This document shows, one piece after another, positions 32,973 to 38,320 of a stretch of DNA of 38,320 nucleotides. The stretch comes from Prosthecobacter gellanilyticus (GTDB lineage: Bacteria; Verrucomicrobiota; Verrucomicrobiia; Verrucomicrobiales; Verrucomicrobiaceae), in assembly GCF_007992435.1 (NCBI RefSeq), contig NZ_BKAG01000061.1:1-38320 (forward strand), read 5' to 3'. How positions within the stretch are numbered: position 1 is the stretch's first letter; the number at the start of each line of letters is the position of its first letter. The notes beneath the pieces are model-generated. The model worked only from the letters and a program-made list of their open reading frames with translations, searched no databases and had not been told where the DNA came from. A program made the position numbers and the translations under genes.

Positions 32973-34762
32973 AGCTCATCCACCTCTACACAAACCAGCC
33001 TAATCTCTTCGCACCCATCCGCTTCCGCGAGGGCTTTAACCTGATCCTGGCCGACATCCAGCATCCGCAGGACAAGAAAAAATCTGGCCACAATCTGGGA
33101 AAATCATTTCTAATTGAAGTGCTCGATTTCGTTCTGCTAAAAGGGGTGGATAAGAATCACACGTTTAAAAAGCGAGCCGATTTGTTTGCCCGCTTCATCT
33201 TCTTCTTGGAGATCGAACTGCCCGGCGGAGGCTTCGTCACAATTCGCCGGTCTGCGGATGAACCAACAAAGATTGCTTTCAAAAAGCATACAGAACGCTA
33301 CCAGAACTATAGCAGCATTGAAGAAGTTGAGTGGGATCACTGGCGGGAATCATTCAAGAGGGCTGTTGCACTCCTCGACAGCCTTCTTGCCTTTGCTTCC
33401 ATCAAACCGTTTTCTTACCGGAAAGGAGTTTCTTTTTTCCTCCGCACCCAGCAGGACTATGGAGATGTCTTCAAACTCTCCAAATTCGGAGCGGGTAATC
33501 ATCCGGACTGGAAGCCGTACGTGATCAAAGTTCTAGGCTTTGATCACAATATCGTAGTGGCCAAGTATGATGCCGATGCCGCCTTAGAAGCCGCAGGAAC
33601 AAAGGTCAAAGAATTGCAGCTCGAAATCCCCGTTACGCCGAAGGATCACGAGAAACTCAAGGCGCAGATCAATATCAAACGAGATGAGGTGGGGAAAGCT
33701 GTGGCAGCCCTCGACCGCTTCGACTTCCAAGCTCAGGAAACCATGCTTGCCCGGACCGTGGCCGAGCAAACCGAGGCTGAGATCGCCACCATCAACGAAA
33801 ACCTTTACAATGCCCGCCACGACCTCGCGACCATCCAGCGTCAGCTCGCCGACAAAATTGATTTCGACCTGTCCGACGTCCAAAGAGTCTTTAATGAAGC
33901 CCAGATCTCCTTTCCTCAGCAACTAGCCCGTGACTATGACGATTTGGTGATTTTCAATCGCCGTATTCTCACGGAACGCCAAGCCCAATTGAATGACCAG
34001 GCCGTCACCTTGGAAAAGCAGATATTCCTTTTGGAAAAAGACCATGCACAGCTTTCGACCAGACGGCGCGAAATGCTGGGCGTTCTAGGGGGCAGCGACA
34101 GCTTGAAGAAATTCAAAGATCTCCAGAGGCAACTTGATCAAGACCGGGCCGATCTTTCCATCATGGAAACCCGTGAGAGCAAGCTGCGGGAGGTCATCTC
34201 TGCGCAACAGCAAGCTACGGCGTTGCGCGAGGAGGTAAAACGCTGCACCGAAGCCCTTAGAGACATGGTTAGCCAGAGTGTTCCGCGTTATCAGGCGATT
34301 CAGCTCACGTTCGCCCGCATCATCAAACAAGTTATGGACCGTGAGGCGCTGCTCTATGTCCAGCAAATGGAAAAGGGAGGGAATCTTGATCTGCGGGCGG
34401 AGTATTCTGATCCTGCGACACAGCGGGCCACCGAAGAAGACAAAGGCACCTCCTTTAAACAACTTCTCTGCATCGCCTTCGATCTCGCTGTTCTTATAAG
34501 TTATGCCAAGGAGCCCTTTTTCCACTTTGTGTATCACGATGGTGGCCTTGAGCGACTGGAGCGGAAACGCAAACTCGCGCTGCTGGAGGTTATACGTGAG
34601 ACCTGCACGACCTACGGTATTCAATACATCCTCACTGCTCTGAGCGAAGATTTGCCGGAAGGCGATGCCCCTTCGGGCGTGCTACCGAGAGCGGAAGAAA
34701 TTGTCCTACGCTTGAACGATGGCGGCATCAACGGCCGCCTGTTTCGCATGGAGACATTCTAA
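32969..34762 (+). CDS. ABC-3C system DUF2326-family ABC ATPase
   Basis: This 597-residue SMC/Rad50-like ATPase has Walker A SGHNLGKSFL (39-48) after a short N-terminal lobe. A long coiled-coil middle (about 200-450) is rich in Glu, Gln and Leu heptads. The C-terminal lobe has GTSFKQLLCIAFDLAVL in the signature position and FVYHDGGLERLE, the HDG-type Walker B of DUF2326 proteins, in place of a canonical DE. The length is normal for the family. It is the motor or sensor of the three-gene system, and its expression is coupled to the middle component by a 4-bp overlap. The 390 bp that follow carry no gene. Confidence 0.92.
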   Translation: MKLIHLYTNQPNLFAPIRFREGFNLILADIQHPQDKKKSGHNLGKSFLIEVLDFVLLKGVDKNHTFKKRADLFARFIFFLEIELPGGGFVTIRRSADEPTKIAFKKHTERYQNYSSIEEVEWDHWRESFKRAVALLDSLLAFASIKPFSYRKGVSFFLRTQQDYGDVFKLSKFGAGNHPDWKPYVIKVLGFDHNIVVAKYDADAALEAAGTKVKELQLEIPVTPKDHEKLKAQINIKRDEVGKAVAALDRFDFQAQETMLARTVAEQTEAEIATINENLYNARHDLATIQRQLADKIDFDLSDVQRVFNEAQISFPQQLARDYDDLVIFNRRILTERQAQLNDQAVTLEKQIFLLEKDHAQLSTRRREMLGVLGGSDSLKKFKDLQRQLDQDRADLSIMETRESKLREVISAQQQATALREEVKRCTEALRDMVSQSVPRYQAIQLTFARIIKQVMDREALLYVQQMEKGGNLDLRAEYSDPATQRATEEDKGTSFKQLLCIAFDLAVLISYAKEPFFHFVYHDGGLERLERKRKLALLEVIRETCTTYGIQYILTALSEDLPEGDAPSGVLPRAEEIVLRLNDGGINGRLFRMETF

Positions 34763-35152
34763 ACACGCTCCACTTGGCCACATGCAGATGTTATTCACCA
34801 CGGAAACTCGGATCGTTTGTCTCGCGGTCCTTCTTAGAAAATCCCACCGCCGATAGCGGCAGTCCCTTCCAGGGGGCCTTTAGGTCCCCGCTAGAAGGGC
34901 ACTTTAGACAAATCGCCTTTAAGAGTCCCAGGAGGCACCACACACCCAAATCCGCTGTCCCAACCCTCAAAACGACCAAAAACGCGTTCTAGGGGCACTT
35001 CCGGGGCAAATAGAGGCCTACCCGCTGTTCTTTTGACAGCCTACAGCCATAAAGCGTGCCGTTTTCCCGGTCCGCTGACTCCTTTGGGTATAGTTACCCC
35101 GACCTCTCAGCAGTCCTGACGAACCCATTCAGCCGGAAATCGAGACAGCCCG
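34763..35152. other. Intergenic region with short imperfect repeats, no ORF
   Basis: This 390-bp gap after the ABC ATPase has no convincing gene. It contains recurring GGGCACTT words (AAGGGCACTTTAGACAA near 34896 and AGGGGCACTTCCGGGGCAA near 34992) and a GGGGGCC-TTTA-GGTCCCC-like imperfect hairpin near 34875. A GGGTA-TAGT-TACCC hairpin lies near 35085. It could hold the island's right border or a small RNA, but nothing specific is recognisable. Confidence 0.4.
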
Positions 35153-35401
35153 CTAGCGTCGGCGGCCAGATGAGGCCTGGGCTAGGAAATCCGCGAGGTT
35201 CAGCTTCAAACCGTGAGCTATCTGAAGGAGCACCCAAAGCGTGGGTCTCGCCTGATCATTTTCGAGGTGGGTGATAGTGGTGCGGCTCACACCGATGGAT
35301 TCCGCCAAGGCGGTGGCCGAGAGATTCTGTTTCAGACGCTCCTCCTTCAACAGCAGCACGAGCCGCCGTTCGGTTGGATTGATCTGAGAGCCATTGGACA
35401 C
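35153..35401 (-). CDS. XRE-family helix-turn-helix regulator
   Basis: This 82-residue protein is a single HTH_3/XRE domain. LVLLLKEERLKQNLSATALAESIGVSRTTITHLE contains the two-helix recognition unit (about 15-48), followed by NDQARPTLWVLLQIAHGLKLNLADFL, typical of Cro/C1-like proteins and restriction-system C proteins. The start is GTG at 35401. It is divergent from the exported SHD1 protein gene, with 44 bp between start codons. A perfect palindrome in that gap is a likely operator, suggesting autoregulation and control of the neighbour. It may alternatively be the antitoxin-like regulator of a lost system. Confidence 0.9.
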   Translation of the reverse strand: MSNGSQINPTERRLVLLLKEERLKQNLSATALAESIGVSRTTITHLENDQARPTLWVLLQIAHGLKLNLADFLAQASSGRRR

Positions 35402-35435
35402 TCACCGAAATTTCCCATTGCATCGCGCTTTGCAC

Positions 35436-35451
35436 GGGCATTAAAATGCCC
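35436..35451. promoter_or_regulatory. Perfect 16-bp palindrome, candidate XRE operator
   Basis: GGGCATT-AA-AATGCCC is symmetric over 16 bp. It overlaps the first ATG (35446) of the SHD1-protein gene. The octamer CCCATTGC flanks it as a direct repeat (35414-35421 and 35449-35456). Location between a divergent XRE gene and its neighbour fits an operator. Confidence 0.55.
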
Positions 35452-36186
35452 ATTGCCATGAATCTGGACCCTAAACACAAAAAGGAAGGACTCCTCATTT
35501 CCAGACCGGTCCCGCGAAACCCACTGCTTAGTAGGCTGGCGACCGCTGCTCTTGTAGTATGCATTCTCGGTGCCCTACCTCGCTCCGCGCAGGCCAACGA
35601 CTTCGACGACTGGCTAGCGGCCAAGAAGGGACGAACCTGGACCGCTGCGGATGGACGGCAAATCAACGCACGACTGGTTAGCTACAACTGGCCCGCCAAG
35701 ACAGTGGAAATCAGGAAGCAGGATGGCAGGCAGTATGAACTGGAACTGAAGGACCTGTCGAAGGAAGACAATGAGTTCATCAAGACGATGGCGACGGTTC
35801 CCCAGCTCGTCACAGCAGCGGAGATGAAGGAGAGAGTGCTGGCCTACCGATTGCTCGATGTGAACGGGAATCCGTCGAACTATGGAGGCAAGGCAGGCAG
35901 ATTGCTTGATGAGTTCAAAGCTGCCGTAGCGGACGGCGAATACGATGTGGAGATCCAGCTTGAAGCATTGGAATGGAACGTGGCGGAGTATCGCCGAGTT
36001 GGGCAAAAGGAGAAGGCAGAAGAGACAGAGACGAAGCGCATGGAACTGGCTTTGGAGAAAGAGAAACGGGACCTGCTGCGGCGGCAAACCGAAGCGCTTG
36101 AGGCCACTGCTGATGCGACGGCCAGCATGGCATGGCAGCTCCGCGAAATCAAAACACAGATATGGTTCCATCGGCAGGGTCTGTGA
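35446..36186 (+). CDS. Exported SHD1-domain protein
   Basis: This 246-residue protein has a basic N-terminus, a hydrophobic core LATAALVVCILGAL (about 31-44) and a cleavage site near SAQA-ND (about 51), so it is probably secreted or periplasmic. The mature N-terminus (about 63-112) matches the SLA1-homology domain 1 often found in Planctomycetes and Verrucomicrobia: RTWTAADGRQINARLV, TVEIRKQDGRQYELEL and LSKEDNEFI. The C-terminal half is a long charged helix rich in Glu/Lys/Arg, likely coiled coil. The start may be the ATG at 35455 rather than 35446, because the palindrome covers the first. It is followed 33 bp later by the Sel1 protein. Its function is unknown. Confidence 0.8.
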   Translation: MPIAMNLDPKHKKEGLLISRPVPRNPLLSRLATAALVVCILGALPRSAQANDFDDWLAAKKGRTWTAADGRQINARLVSYNWPAKTVEIRKQDGRQYELELKDLSKEDNEFIKTMATVPQLVTAAEMKERVLAYRLLDVNGNPSNYGGKAGRLLDEFKAAVADGEYDVEIQLEALEWNVAEYRRVGQKEKAEETETKRMELALEKEKRDLLRRQTEALEATADATASMAWQLREIKTQIWFHRQGL

Positions 36187-36219
36187 GTTCAGAAAAAGCC
36201 AAACGAAAAGGTTGTCGTC

Positions 36220-37182
36220 ATGAAGATCATCCTCGCATTCTTGCTCGTCTTCAGCATCTTCACCCCAGGGCACGCGCAAGACGCAGTTCTGAGAGCAGAA
36301 GCGGCCAGCGGAGACGCCGTCTCGCAGTTCGATATTGGCATGATGTATGCCACGGGCCTAGGAGGCACGAAGGACGAAGCCGAAGCGGTAAAATGGCTGA
36401 GAAAGTCTGCCAATCAGCATTTCGCTGGCGCACAGACGAAGCTAGGATTGATGCTGCTCAACGGACAAGGTGTGGAGAAGGATGAAACCGAAGCCGCGAA
36501 ATGGTTTCGGAGAGCTGCGGATCAGGACGACGCCAAAGCCTGCTTGTATTTGGGAACGATGCTTGGCAATGGCATCGGCGCTGAAGCGGACGTGACAGGG
36601 GCAGTGAAATGGATCATGAAGGGGGCAGAGATGAATGATGCACAGGCACAAACGATGCTCGCCGTCATCTACTCGAAAGGCGAGTGGCTCCCAAGGGACG
36701 AGGCGAAGGCAGTGAAATGGTTCCGGCGAGCTGCCGAGCAAGGTAATGTCACCGCTCAATGCGATCTCGGTGTTCGCTTTGCGAGCGGAGATGGCACAGA
36801 GACGGACTATGTAGAAGCACTGAAGTGGCTGCTCAAGGCAGCCGAGCAAAAGCACAGCCGCGCCGAGTTCATTCTCGGATACATGCATGAAGTTGGACAA
36901 GGCGTGCAAAAAGACACGATCAAGGCAGCCGGTTGGTACCGGCGAGCGGCAGAACAGGACTATGGACCGGCACAGCACAATCTCGGCCTGATGTGTGCCC
37001 AGGGACAGGGAGTGTCAGTTGATTACGCCGAAGCGCACAAATGGTTGAGCCTTGGGGCAGTCAACGGCAGGAGAGAGGCTCGGGAAAGCCTCGTCATTCT
37101 CGAAGAGCGGATGACCGCCAGCCAAAAGGCAGAGGGGATAAGGAGAGCGGCAGAACATCTCAAGGCACATGCCAACCACTGA
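36220..37182 (+). CDS. Exported Sel1-repeat (SLR/TPR-like) protein
   Basis: This 320-residue protein has a signal peptide (MKIILAFLLVFSIFTPGHAQ, cleaved near residue 20). About seven consecutive 36-residue Sel1 repeats follow, with the pattern A-x-x-x-LG-x-M...G-x-GV-x-KD...EA-x-KW-x-RRAAEQ. These form a right-handed solenoid used for protein-protein contacts in signalling and envelope assembly. A good AAAAGG-like ribosome site precedes the ATG. The following small membrane-protein gene starts 11 bp after the stop, indicating one operon with the SHD1 gene. Specific partner unknown. Confidence 0.93.
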   Translation: MKIILAFLLVFSIFTPGHAQDAVLRAEAASGDAVSQFDIGMMYATGLGGTKDEAEAVKWLRKSANQHFAGAQTKLGLMLLNGQGVEKDETEAAKWFRRAADQDDAKACLYLGTMLGNGIGAEADVTGAVKWIMKGAEMNDAQAQTMLAVIYSKGEWLPRDEAKAVKWFRRAAEQGNVTAQCDLGVRFASGDGTETDYVEALKWLLKAAEQKHSRAEFILGYMHEVGQGVQKDTIKAAGWYRRAAEQDYGPAQHNLGLMCAQGQGVSVDYAEAHKWLSLGAVNGRREARESLVILEERMTASQKAEGIRRAAEHLKAHANH

Positions 37183-37193
37183 GCCTCCCCTAC

Positions 37194-37631
37194 ATGACGA
37201 GAGATTCTGCCAGATTGAAAATTGAAGAATACACTTGTTTGCGAACGCGTGGTGAGGCGATGGCCGTCGTCTGTGAATGGGCTGCCCCTGGCCTTGCCGA
37301 AAATCTGCCCTTCAGCTACCAACTCCGACGCCATCCGTTGGCATTTATTCTTGGAGCAATCGTTGTGCTGCTGGCAGTCGGGGGGCTGTTTCACCCCCTG
37401 TCCCTGGGCTGCGCTATCCTGCTCCTCGTGGCGGGTTGTGAGGTGCCGAAAAAGATCATGTTCAGCGATAAAACCGCAGGGAAGTTCGTATTGGAATACG
37501 CCCAAGAAAACCCCGGTTATTTTGAAGAGTTAGTGATGTGGGAAGCAGTCACGTTCTACTACACGGAAAGATGCGGACGGGAGGAACTGAACGAGGGCAA
37601 TGGAACCCGCCAAGATGGCGCAAGGACATAA
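37194..37631 (+). CDS. Hypothetical small membrane protein
   Basis: This is a 145-residue protein; I placed the start at the ATG 37194 because the upstream in-frame sequence lies within the Sel1 gene. A hydrophobic pair of spans, LAFILGAIVVLLAVGGLF and LSLGCAILLLVAGCEV, occupies about residues 50-83. A basic-acidic soluble N-terminus precedes it, and a short C-terminal tail of charged residues follows. I recognise no family. It is probably the last gene of the SHD1/Sel1 operon. The region beyond about residue 125 may not be conserved. Confidence 0.6.
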   Translation: MTRDSARLKIEEYTCLRTRGEAMAVVCEWAAPGLAENLPFSYQLRRHPLAFILGAIVVLLAVGGLFHPLSLGCAILLLVAGCEVPKKIMFSDKTAGKFVLEYAQENPGYFEELVMWEAVTFYYTERCGREELNEGNGTRQDGART

Positions 37632-37868
37632 GGGACCAGGAGGGGCCCGAGAAGGAGGACCTGGGACGCGACGGAGAGGCAGCGACGGGACGGATGCTGC
37701 CAAAATGCTGCCTCTTTACAACATGGGTGGCACCCCCAGTTATCAGTGGCAAATCCACGCTTATGGGCAGGTCCGCGATGGGCCAAAATAGACGCAAGAT
37801 AAGCGACTGAAACGACATGTAATTCAAAGGGGACATGGGCCGGTCCGACTGACTAAAGACTGACTGTT
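37632..37868. other. Intergenic region, no gene seen
   Basis: This 237-bp stretch separates the small membrane protein from the convergent partial HUH gene. It is purine-rich near its left end (AGGAGGGGCCCGAGAAGGAGG) and has no convincing coding frame or terminator. Confidence 0.45.
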
Positions 37869-38320
37869 TCATCCCTGTTTAAAGGTGGGGTCGTGGTTGT
37901 GTACAGTAGATGCGTGCTCGCTGTCACACTCTCCCTTTCCACCGACACCTCCAAGTCCCCCCATGGACCGGAGGACCGCAGTGGAGTAACGGTGTCGTCT
38001 CTTCCCCTTCCTAACCCTGTCCATCGCCCCCTCCTTAGCCGGTCTCCTTCTCCCAAGTCCCATACAGAACCACAGACGCATAGGCACCCTCTTGGGGAGC
38101 CAGGACGGAGGGAATTTGACGAAGTTAAGCCTACCTTCCTCGTCCCGTCCTTTGATGTCCTTGGCAAGATACTCCTCAAAGTGACGTCCACCCGCTTGTG
38201 ATCTATAGTGGAACAAGCAACCAGAATTGTTTGAACGGGAGTTCATGGAGAGCCAAAGCTCTTTGAGGGCTTCTCGTTCGTGATGCTCAAGGCGACGGAC
38301 AAATCCGATATGGAAGTGTG
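37869..38320 (-). CDS. C-terminal part of a probable HUH (rolling-circle) replication initiator, truncated by window edge
   Basis: The minus-strand frame is open from the window edge to a TGA at 37869, giving about 150 residues. At the very edge it reads HFHIGF, a His-hydrophobic-His (HUH) metal-binding motif. About 50 residues later comes GGRHFEEYLAKDIKG, containing the Y-x-x-K motif III of rolling-circle initiators, with the catalytic tyrosine in EYLAK. The spacing and order fit Rep proteins of plasmids, phages or related transposons. The internal ATG at 38246 is not the true start because the HUH motif precedes it. The last 70 residues are low-complexity and may be degraded. N-terminal motif I would lie beyond the window. 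Confidence 0.6.
   Translation of the reverse strand, partial: HFHIGFVRRLEHHEREALKELWLSMNSRSNNSGCLFHYRSQAGGRHFEEYLAKDIKGRDEEGRLNFVKFPPSWLPKRVPMRLWFCMGLGRRRPAKEGAMDRVRKGKRRHRYSTAVLRSMGGLGGVGGKGECDSEHASTVHNHDPTFKQG

Noticed and set aside
37041..37193. Longer N-terminus for the small membrane protein
   Set aside because: The extension runs entirely inside the Sel1-repeat gene in another frame and has a biased Arg/Gly/Ser composition.

Overview
The window looks like a chromosomal segment of a Verrucomicrobiota bacterium, probably Verrucomicrobiaceae-like. The evidence is a planctomycete/verrucomicrobial DUF1587–DUF1592–DUF1588–DUF1585 cytochrome protein (4550-6877), an SHD1-type exported protein (35446-36186), a Sel1-repeat protein, and several intergenic hairpin repeats of a style I associate with Verrucomicrobia. 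The taxonomic call is inference from protein families. No 16S gene is present.

Region 1 (1-12.2 kb) is GC-rich housekeeping-type sequence. It holds a SWIM/SNF2 helicase, a divergent ParA ATPase without a visible ParB, the DUF1592-family cytochrome, a GT9 glycosyltransferase with a small membrane protein, a NusG/RfaH-like factor, a zinc-ribbon TPM-domain protein, a Tat-type DUF1460 amidase-like protein, a Pro-rich membrane protein and an intact tRNA-Leu(CAA). Gaps between genes carry at least two families of two-copy repeats and two kinds of short tandem repeat.

Region 2 (12.3-34.8 kb) begins at the tRNA and is a dense defence island with mixed base composition. (a) A type I restriction-modification operon, hsdM-hsdS-...-hsdR (13.2-23.0 kb), has four extra genes between hsdS and hsdR: an HhH-GPD-like protein, a PUA/EVE-like plus PD-(D/E)XK fusion, a second nuclease with a BamHI-like ExE site, and a phospholipase-D-fold nuclease. 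Abutting or overlapping stops and starts suggest co-translation. (b) A DUF6602 nuclease-like gene follows hsdR. (c) On the minus strand lie a 741-residue unrecognised protein and a 1638-residue SF2 helicase with a C-terminal DUF1998-type cysteine cluster, as a two-gene unit reminiscent of Druantia-type or MrfA-like helicases. (d) A complete three-gene ABC-three-component (ABC-3C) system has an Mrr-type nuclease effector, a small middle component and a DUF2326 ABC ATPase, with each junction overlapping by 4 nt. I found no integrase and no second copy of the tRNA 3' end, so the island borders are not proven.

Region 3 (34.8-38.3 kb) has an XRE regulator divergent from three co-directional envelope-type genes (SHD1 protein, Sel1-repeat protein, small membrane protein). 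A perfect 16-bp palindrome lies between regulator and target and overlaps the annotated start codon. The right edge holds the C-terminal part of a probable HUH rolling-circle replication initiator on the minus strand, hinting at a second mobile or plasmid/phage-derived segment.

The strongest candidates for an undescribed system are the four-gene insert within the hsd operon and the two-gene helicase/741-residue pair.
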